A stretch of DNA of 64,000 bases from Flavobacterium fluviatile (GCF_010645065.1 NZ_JAADZW010000021.1:1-64000), one strand, 5' to 3'; shown: positions 8,070-17,766, counted from the first letter of the stretch. Numbers and translations: made by a program. The notes: a model not told the origin generated them from the sequence alone.

Positions 8070-8957
8070 ATGATGAAAGATCTGTTAAATATTGAATTAA
8101 AGGGGTTGCCAATTGAAGGTTTGGATATTCATATTATTAAAAAGTATGTAGTCAAAACTCCTTCTGATCAATCTTTTAACGTTAAGAATTTATCTATTTT
8201 GTTAATTAAAGCAGGCAGGTTTAAGATTCAGTTACAAGAAGCCGTTCAGGATTTGTATCCCCGTGACATAATTGTCATCCCAAAGAATTCATTCTGTACT
8301 TTACTGGAGGTGCAGGATAAACTACAATTTTTTTTGATCACTTTCTCATCAGAGTTTGCGATAGAGAATTGCCTAAACAAGAAGCTGTTAGATTCCTTTT
8401 ATTTTTTCATCATAAAGGAATCATTGAAAATTACTTTGGATGAAAAGGAATTTCTTGTCCTTTCACTTATTTATAAGCTTATTTATTTTTTGAGTAAAGA
8501 TGATAAACTAAGTCGTTTTGATTACGACCTGCAACGCATCAGCTTTAGTCTGTTCTTATATGAATTGAAGTTTATTTATGCCAAACATGATACAATGGCA
8601 GCATTAAATTTTTCCAGAAGAGAAAGTCTTGCAATGGGGTTTCTAACAGTTTTGTCCATCCATTGCAGAAAACAGCACCACGTGAAATTTTATGCAGGAA
8701 CTTTATCTGTGACTCCCGCACACTTGAGCAAAATTGTTAAGTCAATTACAGGAAAACCAGCTAAAATTTTAATAATAGAAGCAATAATAATAGAAGCCAA
8801 AAATCTGCTGGATAATTCCCAATTATCAATTTTGGATATTGTAGAAGAATTAGAATTTGACTCCCTGTCAAGTTTTAGCAGTTTTTTTAAAAAATACACT
8901 TTCTTTTCTCCATCTGAATATCGTTCGAATGCTATCGAGAGGTTTAAGAGTCGTTAG
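8070..8957 (+). CDS. AraC-family transcriptional regulator
   Basis: I place the start at the ATG ATG pair 8070/8073; longer versions need a TTG codon and add a non-conserved hydrophobic stretch. The product is about 295 aa. The N-terminal half is a cupin-like sensor region (LLIKAGRFKIQL, PRDIIVIPKNSF). The C-terminal about 100 residues are an AraC helix-turn-helix pair (YAGTLSVTPAHLSKIVKSIT, then ILDIVEELEFDSLSSFSSFF and SPSEYR). It is followed 34 bp later by a 396-aa unknown gene. AraC regulators of this type are common in Bacteroidetes conjugative elements. Target genes are unknown. Confidence 0.8.
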   Translation: MMKDLLNIELKGLPIEGLDIHIIKKYVVKTPSDQSFNVKNLSILLIKAGRFKIQLQEAVQDLYPRDIIVIPKNSFCTLLEVQDKLQFFLITFSSEFAIENCLNKKLLDSFYFFIIKESLKITLDEKEFLVLSLIYKLIYFLSKDDKLSRFDYDLQRISFSLFLYELKFIYAKHDTMAALNFSRRESLAMGFLTVLSIHCRKQHHVKFYAGTLSVTPAHLSKIVKSITGKPAKILIIEAIIIEAKNLLDNSQLSILDIVEELEFDSLSSFSSFFKKYTFFSPSEYRSNAIERFKSR

Positions 8958-8991
8958 TTTTCGCTGTATCAACTACAATTAAAACAATAAA

Positions 8992-10182
8992 ATGATGAAT
9001 AATAAATATCCTTTAGAATGGCTGGATTCGTTGATATTGCAGCATTTTAATCCTCGCAAAGCAGATATGAAAATTTTATCAGAAACTGATCTGAGGCTTA
9101 TCGCAGAAACTGTTTTGAAAGAATCGAACAGAATTCAGGTTCGCATTAAAAATGAAATTTTTTCATTAAGAAAGAAGAGGCAGATCCGTCTGCAGATTAG
9201 GAAGTATCATTCGACTTTAATATTTCTTCTTGATAAGATTGTGGAGCACAATAAAAGTAAAGAATTCAAGATTCCGGGTTTGTCTAAAATTGCCGAACTT
9301 ATTATCCGAATTCTTGATGAATTGCTGTCATTTATTGAAAACAGATTTTCAATGTATTTAAGCCTTGATGAAAGAGTGCCAATAACTTATTTGGCGGTTT
9401 CCAGAAATGAATTGCAATTTAAGCTTAAGAAACTAAAATCAATGGAACTAAATTCAGAACAAGATAAAATTACGTTAGGAATTATCGTTAATAAATTGTC
9501 AAACGCAAACACTATAAAGACCAACTATAAAGTTACTTTTAGACAGATTGTCTATGAAAGAGCTCTTTTAAAAAACCTGGAGCAGATGGATAATCTGGAA
9601 GTAAACGCAACTATTTTTTCGATATTGGATACCGTGTTAATTGCTATGAACTTCAATAGCCCGGATTATATCCATATTCTAATTAATCGTTTCTTTAATC
9701 AGTTAAATAAAATTGAAACTCCCTCTCAAAAGTTATCGGAAATATTACTTTACTTCAAAGAATATAGCCAGTTAAACCTAAATGAAAAAATAACTTTTGA
9801 TGCAAGTCAGCAAAACATAAAAACGGTACTGGATAATTGGTTTAAACATGAGATCGCTTATTTGGAAAGACAAATGGAATTAACAGGAAATCCGAATATA
9901 AAATCCGTGATAAAAAATGATAACCCGGAAAATAAACTGCAATGCGATTTATCTGCAGATCAAATTGGATTAATACTAAGAGCGGCGGACGAAGCAAGAA
10001 TAGTAAAATCCCGATCAATGAGTTTGGTTTTTAAAACCATTGTACCTTATTTGTCGACAGCTTTTAAAAGCGAATTATCGTACCAGTCAGTTCGAAGCAA
10101 ATCCTACAATGCTGAGGAAATTGACAAGAATGTGGCTATTAAGACTCTGGAGAAGATTATCAAAAAAATTGAGTCCTACTAG
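8992..10182 (+). CDS. uncharacterised 396-aa protein, probably element-encoded
   Basis: No family was recognised with confidence. The protein is soluble, strongly helical and Leu/Ile/Lys-rich, with a basic patch at residues about 50-75 (RIKNEIFSLRKKRQ). Its C-terminal 75 residues (DLSADQIGLILRAADEARIV ... YNAEEIDKNV) read as a separate small helical domain, reminiscent of C-terminal domains in regulatory proteins of Bacteroidetes conjugative transposons (RteC-like), but I cannot confirm this. It sits between an AraC regulator and a Pmp3-like peptide, upstream of the tra genes, suggesting element regulation. Confidence 0.6.
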   Translation: MMNNKYPLEWLDSLILQHFNPRKADMKILSETDLRLIAETVLKESNRIQVRIKNEIFSLRKKRQIRLQIRKYHSTLIFLLDKIVEHNKSKEFKIPGLSKIAELIIRILDELLSFIENRFSMYLSLDERVPITYLAVSRNELQFKLKKLKSMELNSEQDKITLGIIVNKLSNANTIKTNYKVTFRQIVYERALLKNLEQMDNLEVNATIFSILDTVLIAMNFNSPDYIHILINRFFNQLNKIETPSQKLSEILLYFKEYSQLNLNEKITFDASQQNIKTVLDNWFKHEIAYLERQMELTGNPNIKSVIKNDNPENKLQCDLSADQIGLILRAADEARIVKSRSMSLVFKTIVPYLSTAFKSELSYQSVRSKSYNAEEIDKNVAIKTLEKIIKKIESY

Positions 10183-10275
10183 GTAGGGAAGTATTAAGTA
10201 TTAAATTTGAACAGATCAAAACTCATATTTTTACGAATTTTAGAATACAAAATTTCAATTATAAATCAATATATC

Positions 10276-10476
10276 ATGATGACATTAATCGCAATATTTT
10301 TTCCGTGTATTTCTTTTCTTTTGAGAGGGAAGATCTTCACTTGTATCATCTGTTTAATTTTGCAGATAACACTTATCGGCTGGATTCCTGCCGCTATCTG
10401 GGCAGTTCTGTCTTTACAAAATTCAAGAGCAGATAAACGCAATTCGAAATTAATAAAAGCCATGAGAAACAGGTAA
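10276..10476 (+). CDS. YqaE/Pmp3-family small membrane protein
   Basis: Starting at ATG 10276 (or 10279) gives about 66 aa with two hydrophobic helices and the Pmp3 pattern: LIAIFFPCISFLL, a short charged turn, then LQITLIGWIPAAIWAV. The GWIP segment is the family hallmark. A start at TTG 10207 would add 23 residues that do not fit the family. Pmp3 proteins are small membrane proteins linked to ion and stress homeostasis in yeast and plants; bacterial roles are unclear. Copies are often carried on Bacteroidetes conjugative elements. A terminator follows at 10503. Confidence 0.75.
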   Translation: MMTLIAIFFPCISFLLRGKIFTCIICLILQITLIGWIPAAIWAVLSLQNSRADKRNSKLIKAMRNR

Positions 10477-10502
10477 AATATTTTGTTTCCCATTAATAAT
10501 AC

Positions 10503-10541
10503 AGCCTCTGAAAGCATATCATTGCTTTAAGAGGCTTTTCA
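10503..10541 (+). terminator. terminator after the Pmp3-like gene
   Basis: AGCCTCTGAAAGCA (10503-10516) pairs with TGCTTTAAGAGGCT (10523-10536), with one mismatch, and is followed by TTTTC. It separates the regulatory genes from the tra operon. Confidence 0.7.
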
Positions 10542-10602
10542 TATAATATTGATTTATTTTATTATGTCGCTTTCCTCTTTGAATTTATAACCTAATATTT
10601 TG

Positions 10603-10633
10603 GGGTACAAAAGGGTACAACAAAAAGTTGTAC
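10603..10633. promoter_or_regulatory. direct and inverted GTACAA repeats upstream of the tra operon
   Basis: GGGTACAA occurs at 10603-10610 and again at 10613-10620. The second copy starts a perfect 7-bp palindrome, GTACAAC-AAAAA-GTTGTAC (10615-10633). The cluster lies about 95 bp before the first tra-operon gene and could be an operator or recombination site. Confidence 0.45.
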
Positions 10634-10725
10634 TTGTAGAAAATGCATTCTAATCGTTTCTTTGACCTGTAAATAAATCACAAGTTCAAATGATTTATTT
10701 AACAGTAGATGAAGTTTAACGATTA

Positions 10726-11190
10726 ATGAAGATGATTATGCTATCAACAATTTCATGGAGTGATTACACCATTACAGTTTTAATATTGCTTTTAGTCTGG
10801 TATATTTATTTGATATTCAGATTTTATTCTTCCCAAATTAAAGATTTTATAAACGGGAAAAGAAAGATTGACTTTTCGAAAAAAAGAGGAAATTCAAATT
10901 CTTTACAAGACCATTTATTCTCTGAGTTTGCAGCACCTTTTGATACTTTGGATGATGCCAAAGAATTATCAGAAAAGCTGATAAATGCAATTGAAGAAAG
11001 TGCAGAAAGAAATTTATCTCAAAATGAATTTCAAAATTATATCATATTTATACTTAATGAATATCCGTATGTAAAGATCTCTGCTTTACGTGAAAAGATA
11101 AATCAATTAGCAGTCTCTGAATGTAAAAAACATCCTCAGTTGGTTTTAACTTATGAGCTGGTGGATTCACTGTGGGAAGAGACTATTTAA
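10726..11190 (+). CDS. conjugative-element membrane-anchored protein of unknown function
   Basis: The 154-aa product has one N-terminal transmembrane helix (about residues 13-32, YTITVLILLLVWYIYLIF) and a hydrophilic, helical cytoplasmic part. Residues 85-154 are regularly spaced helices ending in LVDSLWEETI. It is the first gene before the traE-like gene and is likely co-transcribed with it. I recognise the context, Bacteroidetes tra operons often carrying a small gene here, but not the family. Confidence 0.55.
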   Translation: MKMIMLSTISWSDYTITVLILLLVWYIYLIFRFYSSQIKDFINGKRKIDFSKKRGNSNSLQDHLFSEFAAPFDTLDDAKELSEKLINAIEESAERNLSQNEFQNYIIFILNEYPYVKISALREKINQLAVSECKKHPQLVLTYELVDSLWEETI

Positions 11191-11323
11191 TAAAATAGAG
11201 TGGAGGAATGCTTCCCTGTTCTGTCTGGTGCGGTATGGCTTTATGTGACAGGAAATAGAGTTGTAACAGCGAAATTCCTCTGCTTTATTTTCAAATGAAA
11301 TAAATCTTTAAAATTAATGTGTG

Positions 11324-11662
11324 ATGAAAAAATGTAATTGGAGGTTAAAGGATTTAAATAAGAAAAAGGTGCTGTCTTACGGTATTTTGGTTTTGTTGCT
11401 AGTCTATCAATTTAAGGTTTATGGACAAGATGGTGTAGCCGGAATCAATGAAGCGAACCAGAAGGTCAGGAGTTATTTTGATGCCGGCACAGAACTCATG
11501 TATGCTGTTGGAGCCTTGCTCGGATTAATTGGTGCCGTGAAGGTTTATCAGAAATGGAATGCCGGTGATCCTGATACGGGAAAAGTGGCGGCAGCCTGGT
11601 TTGGAAGCTGTGTTTTTTTGGTGGTGGTTGCTACTGTAATCAAATCATTCTTTGGAGTTTGA
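11324..11662 (+). CDS. traE: TraE-like conjugative transposon protein (DUF4134)
   Basis: ATG 11324 is preferred over the GTG three bases earlier. The 112-aa protein has a signal-type helix ending near VYGQ (about residue 35), then two membrane helices (LMYAVGALLGLIGAVKVY and GSCVFLVVVATVIKSFF) separated by a QKWNAGDPDTGK loop. This matches DUF4134 (TraE), a VirB2/pilin-like size class of Bacteroides conjugative transposons. It lies directly before traF and traG, the standard order. Confidence 0.85.
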   Translation: MKKCNWRLKDLNKKKVLSYGILVLLLVYQFKVYGQDGVAGINEANQKVRSYFDAGTELMYAVGALLGLIGAVKVYQKWNAGDPDTGKVAAAWFGSCVFLVVVATVIKSFFGV

Positions 11663-11765
11663 CGCCTTATTTTAATTAAAGTATAAGTTTTAATAAATGT
11701 CACAAAGTACTGTTGTTTAATATTTTAATAATAAACAACAGTTTTTGTTTATAGTAGTTAATTAC

Positions 11766-12080
11766 ATGAGCAACAGTGTATATCAAATCAACAAAGGAAT
11801 CAATCAGAGCATTGAATTTAAAGGTTTAAAGGCTCAATATATTTGGTACCTGGGTGGGGGAGTAGTGGGCTTAATGATCTTGTTTGCTATTCTTTATATT
11901 ATTGGAATTCCTTCAATTTTCTGTGTAGGTTTTATTGGGATTTCTGGTGCATTATTAGTTTTCAAAATTTATAAAATGAGTAATCAGTATGGAGAATATG
12001 GAATGATGAAAGCGTTGGCCAAAAAACAAATTCCAAAACATATTAAAGTGTACAGCAGAAAAATATTCGCAGAGATATAG
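11766..12080 (+). CDS. traF: TraF-like conjugative transposon protein (DUF4133)
   Basis: Start at ATG 11766 gives 104 aa: YQINKGINQSIEFKGLKAQY, two adjacent membrane helices (about residues 24-66), then a basic tail with YGMMKALAKKQIPKHI. This is the DUF4133/TraF pattern, a VirB3-like inner-membrane protein of the transfer channel. It sits between traE and traG, 33 bp before traG. Confidence 0.85.
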   Translation: MSNSVYQINKGINQSIEFKGLKAQYIWYLGGGVVGLMILFAILYIIGIPSIFCVGFIGISGALLVFKIYKMSNQYGEYGMMKALAKKQIPKHIKVYSRKIFAEI

Positions 12081-12113
12081 CTATTAGACGTTAATGATGA
12101 AAATGAAAGAAAG

Positions 12114-14582
12114 ATGGAGAAAAGGATGGATGACGTTTTACCAATTATGGCTGTAGAGCATGATTGTATTTTATCAAAACAAGGGGATATAACAGTAGTT
12201 TTTAAAGTTGAGCTTCCTGAGATTTTTACACTGTCTGATCAGGAATATGAGGCTTTTCATCAATCATGGATAAAGGCCATTAAGATACTTCCAAAGTTCT
12301 GCGTGTTTCATAAACAGGATTGGTTTTTACAGAGCAGTTATCAGGCAGATTTCACAAGTGATGACAGTAGCTTTCTAACCAGGAGCAGCGAAAGGTTTTT
12401 CAATGAAAGACCCTTTTTGAATCATTCATGTTATATCATGCTTACTAAAAAGCCGATAGGACGAAAAAATTCAGGTTCCTTATTTTCTAATTTGATTAGA
12501 AGTACTATAGTTCCCGAGGAAACTTTGAAAGCACAAATGCTTCAGGATTTTATTGACAGTGCAAGTCAGTTTAAGAGGATTATGGAAGATAGTGGTTTTC
12601 TCAAACTTCAAAGGCTAGGGAATAATGAACTCAAAAGCCAAAGTCGAAAAATAGGACTGGTCGAGAAGTACTGCTTTTTATCCGACAAAGAAAACTCATT
12701 TGAGTACAACAATGTGAAATTTGAAAATGGACTGCAGGTCGGGGATAAGCATTGTCAACTATTCACATTAGGTGATGCAGCAGATTTACCGGCTTTGTGT
12801 GGATCAAGAATCAATTATGACCGTTATTCTACTGATAAGACAAAATTCAGTATCGGATTTGCCTCTACACTCGGACAGCTTTTATCCTGCAATCACATTT
12901 ATAATCAGTATCTGTTTATTGAAGATGTGCAAAAAACGATTCAGAAGCTGGAGAGTAAAAGGCTTCGGTTACAATCGCTATCAGCCTATAGCCGGGAAAA
13001 TATGATCGCCCGCGATGCCACAAATGATTTTTTAAATGAGGCTATTTCACAACAGAGATTACCGGTCAAAGCCCATTTTAATGTACTGGCCTGGACAAGC
13101 GACCAAGATGAGCTCAAGGAAATCAAAAATAAGGTCTCTTCAGCATTGGCTCAGATGGATTCCGCAGCGAAACAAGAGACGGTTGGAGCAGCTCAGATTT
13201 ATTGAGCTGGAATGCCCGGCAATGAAGCAGATTTTCCAATGAACGATACTTTTGACACGTTTACAGAGCAGGCGGTTTGTTTTCTAAATATGGAAACGGG
13301 ATACAAATCCTCACTCAGTCCGATGGGAATTCGGTTAGGGGATAGGCTTACTGGTAAACCTGTACATGTAGATATCAGTGATGAGCCTGTTAAAATGGGA
13401 ATTTGTACCAATCGCAACAAATTTATATTGGGACCTTCCGGAAGCGGAAAATCATTTTTTACCAATCATATGGTCAGGAGTTATTATGAACAGGGAACAC
13501 ATGTCGTACTTGTAGATGTTGGCCACAGCTACAAAGGTCTGTGTGACATGGTAAAGGGATATTACTTTACCTATGATGAAAAGAATCCAATACGTTTCAA
13601 TCCGTTTTACATTGGAGAAGGGGATAGCCTGGATACAGAAAAGAAGGAAAGTATAAAGACTTTGCTGCTCGCTCTCTGGAAAAAGGATGACGAAACATTT
13701 AACCGAAGTGAATATGTTGCATTGTCAAATTCATTGCAGTTGTATTATGAAAAAATGGCTATTAATCAGGGTATTTTTCCCTGTTTTAACAGCTTTTATG
13801 AATTTCTGAAGGATGACTTTGTTCCAATTTTACAAGGTGATAACGTGAAGGAGAAAGATTTTGATGTCAATAATTTTCTGTACGTTCTTAGACCTTACTA
13901 CAAAGGCGGGGAATTTGATTATCTGCTCAACGCTACCGAAAACCTTGAACTTTTAAAAGAACGTTTTATTGTTTTTGAACTGGATAATATCAAGGATCAT
14001 CCAATACTATTTCCGGTGGTGACCATTATCATAATGGAGGTTTTTATCAGCAAGATGAGAAAACTTAAAGGGATCCGTAAAATGATTTTGATCGAAGAAG
14101 CCTGGAAAGCAATTGCAAAAGAAGGAATGGCCGAATATATCAAGTATCTTTTTAAGACGGTAAGGAAGTTTTTTGGAGAAGCAATTGTTGTCACCCAGGA
14201 AGTGGAAGATATAATTTCGTCCCCAGTTGTCAAACAGGCTATTATTAATAATAGTGACTGTAAAATTCTCCTTGATCAAAGCAAGTATCAAAACAAATTC
14301 GATCAGATTCAGGAGTTATTAGGACTGACAGAAAAAGAGAAGGCATTGGTACTTTCTGTCAACAGGGCAAATGATCCTGATAAAAAATATAAGGAAGTAT
14401 TTATTTCACTGGGAGGGATGTCTTCAAAGGTGTACAGAACTGAAGTTTCGATGGAAGAATATTTAGCTTACACAACCGAAGAAAGTGAAAAGGTAAAGGT
14501 TAATGCTTATGCCAAAAAATTTGACGGCGATATAAAAAAAGGGATAGCAGCATTGGCTTTAGATATGAGAAACGGGAATTAA
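12114..14582 (+). pseudogene. traG: TraG VirB4-like conjugation ATPase, interrupted by an in-frame TGA
   Basis: The frame encodes 822 aa in all but contains TGA at 13203-13205. The flanking residues AAQIY*AGMPGNEADFPMNDT fit the TraG/VirB4 family, where a Trp is expected at the stop (IYWAG), so TGG to TGA is the simplest explanation. The N-terminal 363 residues are the channel-facing region. The distal 456 residues, open from ATG 13212, hold Walker A GPSGSGKS (13431-13454) and the Walker B-like ILIEEAW near 14085. TraG powers assembly of the transfer apparatus. Without readthrough or reinitiation the full ATPase cannot be made. Confidence 0.85.
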
Positions 14583-14595
14583 ATGAAGAGGAATA

Positions 14596-15285
14596 ATGAA
14601 AGCAAAAACAAAAGTAATAGCATCTATGATATGTTTACTATTAGTTAGTACACCAGCCAGGCCGGCAAATACTGAAGCGGTTCTTCCAATTTTGGAAATT
14701 GTGAAGTTTGTTACCAAAAAAGTAATCAAGGCAATTGATCTTCGGATTCAGCGATTGCAGAACAAAACAATCTGGCTTCAAAACGCACAAAAGAAAATTG
14801 AGAATATTTTGTCTAAACTAAAGCTGGATGAAATTTCAGAATGGACAAAAAAGCAACGGGATCTTTATAAAGATTACTACGAGGAGTTGATGAAGGTAAA
14901 ATCAATTATAACGTATTATCAGCGGATAAAAGATATAACAAAGAAGCAGACAAGACTTATTGAAGAGTACGAAAGGGCGTGGAATCTCATTAAGCAGGAT
15001 AAACATTTCACCACGGCTGAACTTGATTATATGGAAAAAGTATATTCAGGAATTCTGGAAGAAAGCGTAAAAAATATAGATCAGATTTTCTTAGTTCTGG
15101 ATTCCTTTACAACCCAAATGACAGATCTTAAAAGACTTGAAATTATTAACGAAGCTGCTGATCAGGTTGATGCTAATTATGATGATCTGACTCTTTTTAA
15201 TAAACAGAATGTGATGCTAAGCCTACAAAGAGCCAAAACTTCCAATGATGCAAATAAGGTGAAACAATTTTACGGAATTCCGTAA
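14596..15285 (+). CDS. traI: TraI-like exported conjugation protein (first of three paralogues)
   Basis: The 229-aa product has a signal peptide (MKAKTKVIASMICLLLVSTPARPA) and is otherwise helical, with coiled-coil segments at about residues 50-110. It shares with the next two genes a C-terminal pattern of helix, LDYMEKVYSGIL-like motif, then LSLQRAKTSND near the end. Position after traG corresponds to TraI of Bacteroides conjugative transposons, a periplasmic protein. It starts 13 bp after traG. Confidence 0.65.
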   Translation: MKAKTKVIASMICLLLVSTPARPANTEAVLPILEIVKFVTKKVIKAIDLRIQRLQNKTIWLQNAQKKIENILSKLKLDEISEWTKKQRDLYKDYYEELMKVKSIITYYQRIKDITKKQTRLIEEYERAWNLIKQDKHFTTAELDYMEKVYSGILEESVKNIDQIFLVLDSFTTQMTDLKRLEIINEAADQVDANYDDLTLFNKQNVMLSLQRAKTSNDANKVKQFYGIP

Positions 15286-15299
15286 TTAATACAATTATT

Positions 15300-15914
15300 A
15301 TGAAAAAGATTGTTTTGTTGTTTTTGCTATGCTGCCTTGCAAATTACCAGATGCAGGCCCAGGCAAAATGGCGCAAGGAACTGCTCCTGCAGATTGCTGC
15401 ACTTAAGGTTTATATTGAATATGCCCAAAAAGGATATAGTACCGTAAAAAAAGGTCTCAATTTTATTGGGGATCTTAAAAAAGGAGAATTGAATCTTCAC
15501 AGTGATTATTTTACTTCTTTGAGAAAAATTAATCCAAAGATTAAGAAATACTATAAAGTAGCCGGGATTATTTCACTACAGCTCAACATCATCAAAATCT
15601 CCAATAATACTTTTAAGGAACTTAGAAAGGATGATTTGTTTCATGGTGATGAAATAGATTATATAGAAAAATCATTTGACAGGCTCTTTGATAACTGCAA
15701 TAGAACCTTAGATGAGCTATTAACGGTTACAACAGACAGTAAGTTTGAAATGAAAGATGATGAACGTATAAAGCGTATTGATATCCTTTATAAAATGATG
15801 ATGGACGATTTTGTATTCTGCCGAACTTTCAGCAATGAATCAAAAATACTAATGATCAATAGAGCTAAGGAAAAAAGTGATGTTAAATCGAATCACTTGT
15901 TATGTGGACTTTAA
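15300..15914 (+). CDS. TraI-like exported conjugation protein (second paralogue)
   Basis: The 204-aa product has a signal peptide (MKKIVLLFLLCCLANYQMQAQA) and motifs shared with its neighbours: LHSDYFTSLRKINPKIKKYYKV, IDYIEKSFDRLFDN, LDELLTVTTDSKFEMKDDER and RAKEKSD. It starts 14 bp after the first paralogue. The end (HLLCGL) differs from the QLYELK-type end of the third copy, so the extreme C-terminus may have diverged. Role as in the first copy; the need for three copies is unknown. Confidence 0.6.
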   Translation: MKKIVLLFLLCCLANYQMQAQAKWRKELLLQIAALKVYIEYAQKGYSTVKKGLNFIGDLKKGELNLHSDYFTSLRKINPKIKKYYKVAGIISLQLNIIKISNNTFKELRKDDLFHGDEIDYIEKSFDRLFDNCNRTLDELLTVTTDSKFEMKDDERIKRIDILYKMMMDDFVFCRTFSNESKILMINRAKEKSDVKSNHLLCGL

Positions 15915-15925
15915 AACGAGTAGCG

Positions 15926-16564
15926 ATGAGGAACATAATAATCCCATTAACAATTATAATATTAATGTTATTTCCAAACAAAGGAAACTCCCAGTCACAG
16001 GAAATCCAGCAACTGATACTCAATATTGAAAAGCTTGCTCAGTTCAAACAAATATTGAGCGACATGAAAAAGGGCTACGAAATTTTATCGGGTGGTTATA
16101 AAGTTGCTAAAGATATGTCTCAAGGGAACTTCACACTTCATAAGACATTTTTGGATGCGCTAATGCAGGTCAGCCCAGTTGTGAGGAATTATAAACGGGT
16201 AGGTGATATTGCCAATTTTTAAATTGTTTTGGTCAGGGAAAGTAAAACTGCACTTAATCGCTTTGCCGGTAGCAATAGTTTTACAGAAAAAGAACTCAGA
16301 TACTTTGAGAATGTATATGACAATTTATTAAACCAGAGCATTCGAAACCTTGATGAGCTCCTCACCATAGTTACTGCAGATAAGCTTAGGATGTCTGATG
16401 ATGAGCGATTGGAGGCAATCGATAAGATTTATTTCGATATGCAGGAAAAACTTTTGTTTCTGCGAAATTTTAATTCTTCATCCAACATTCTGGCACTTCA
16501 AAGGGCTAAAGAGAGTAAAGATACAGATGCCACAAAAAGACTATATGAATTAAAAGACCAATAG
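15926..16564 (+). pseudogene. TraI-like exported conjugation protein (third paralogue) with in-frame stop
   Basis: From ATG 15926 a signal peptide (MRNIIIPLTIIILMLFPNKGNSQ) leads into the family motifs LHKTFLDALMQVSPVVRNYKRV. TAA at 16220-16222 interrupts the frame after DIANF, and the same frame continues (IVLVRESKTALNRF ... LDELLTIVTADKLRMSDDER ... LQRAKESKD) to 16564. The second paralogue has Gln close to the matching place (GIISLQLNI), so CAA to TAA is likely. Restored length is 212 aa. A TTG at 16229 could only make an unexported fragment. Confidence 0.75.
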
Positions 16565-16566
16565 TT

Positions 16567-17766
16567 ATGAGCACTTTTAAATTAAACAAAACGGTTATTT
16601 TCATAATCGCCTCATTTCTGCTGCCTTTTAGGATTTTGGCTCAGAGTTCAGATGCCCAAAGCCTGCATGGCATATTGGAACAGCTTTATGATGAGATGAT
16701 GCCATTATGCAGTAATTTAATTGCGGTGGGACAGGGAATAGCAGGATTTGCAACAATCTGGTATATAGCCTCACGTGTCTGGAGGCATATTGCCAATGCA
16801 GAACCCATAGATTTTTATCCATTATTCCGACCTTTTGTTATCGGCTTTTGTATTATGATTTTCCCATCAGTCCTTTTTATGATCAATGCCATAATGAAAC
16901 CAACTGTTAACGCTACTGCTGCTATGGTGGAAGGTTCAAATAAAGCAATTGAAGTACTTTTAAAAGAAAAAGAAAAAGCCATCAAAGAAACCAATCCATG
17001 GAAAATGTATGTAGGGGTTACCGGAGCCGGAGATCGGGATCAGTGGTATAAGTACACACATGAAGGAGCTGATTCTGGCAGTGAAGGCATGCTGGAAGGG
17101 ATTGGAAACGATGTAAAGTTTGCTAAGGAAAAAGCATCGTATAATTTTCGGAATTCTGTAAAGGAATGGATGAGCGAAGTATTAAGAGTACTTTTTGAAG
17201 CTGCGTCACTATGTATCGATACGCTTCGGACATTCCAACTTGTAGTGCTATCTGTTCTTGGACCTCTTGTTTTCGGAATCGCTGTTTTTGATGGATTTCA
17301 GCATACGCTAACCATATGGCTGGCGCGGTATATCAATATTTATCTGTGGCTTCCGGTAGCCAATATTTTTGGAAGCCTAATTGGTAAGATTCAGGAACTG
17401 ATGCTTAAGCTGGATATAGCACAGGTAAATAGTAACGGTGATACATTTTTCAGCAGAACAGATATGGCTTATCTCATTTTTATGATCATCGGGATTGTTG
17501 GATACTTTACCGTTCCTTCAGTAGCGAATTATATAGTTCATGCCGCAGGAGGAGGGGCTTTAGGTCAGAAGGTTACCAGTCTATTTGGAAATACAACCAA
17601 TATGGTCGTTAGCAGTACATCACAAGGAGCCGGAATGGTTCTCGATTCGATGGGTAATGCAGCAGGCAGAATGTCACAGAGCATGTCTTCGTCTTCAGGG
17701 AACTCCCCTTATTTTGAGGAAAAAGGAAATTATATGAGCGATAGGCTTAAAGGAAATTCAAAGTAA
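16567..17766 (+). CDS. traJ: TraJ-like inner-membrane channel protein (VirB6-like)
   Basis: The 399-aa product has a signal-like N-terminus (to about residue 26) and several membrane helices at about 55-75, 90-115, 215-245, 255-275 and 305-330, with a Gly/Ser-rich tail. Segments such as YPLFRPFVIGFCIM and WLARYINIYLWLPVANIFGS are typical of conjugative transposon TraJ, the VirB6-type polytopic channel component. It starts 2 bp after the preceding gene and ends 18 bp before traK. Confidence 0.85.
   Translation: MSTFKLNKTVIFIIASFLLPFRILAQSSDAQSLHGILEQLYDEMMPLCSNLIAVGQGIAGFATIWYIASRVWRHIANAEPIDFYPLFRPFVIGFCIMIFPSVLFMINAIMKPTVNATAAMVEGSNKAIEVLLKEKEKAIKETNPWKMYVGVTGAGDRDQWYKYTHEGADSGSEGMLEGIGNDVKFAKEKASYNFRNSVKEWMSEVLRVLFEAASLCIDTLRTFQLVVLSVLGPLVFGIAVFDGFQHTLTIWLARYINIYLWLPVANIFGSLIGKIQELMLKLDIAQVNSNGDTFFSRTDMAYLIFMIIGIVGYFTVPSVANYIVHAAGGGALGQKVTSLFGNTTNMVVSSTSQGAGMVLDSMGNAAGRMSQSMSSSSGNSPYFEEKGNYMSDRLKGNSK

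Noticed and set aside
13203..13205. TGA read as tryptophan (recoding) in traG
   Set aside because: Other genes in the window, such as the 54-aa gene at 22188 and the recombinase, end in TGA as a normal stop, and only this site would need recoding. A nonsense mutation is simpler.
16229..16564. Independent gene starting at TTG 16229
   Set aside because: It is in the same frame as the upstream segment and continues its motifs; it lacks a signal peptide. It is the distal part of the broken third TraI-like gene.
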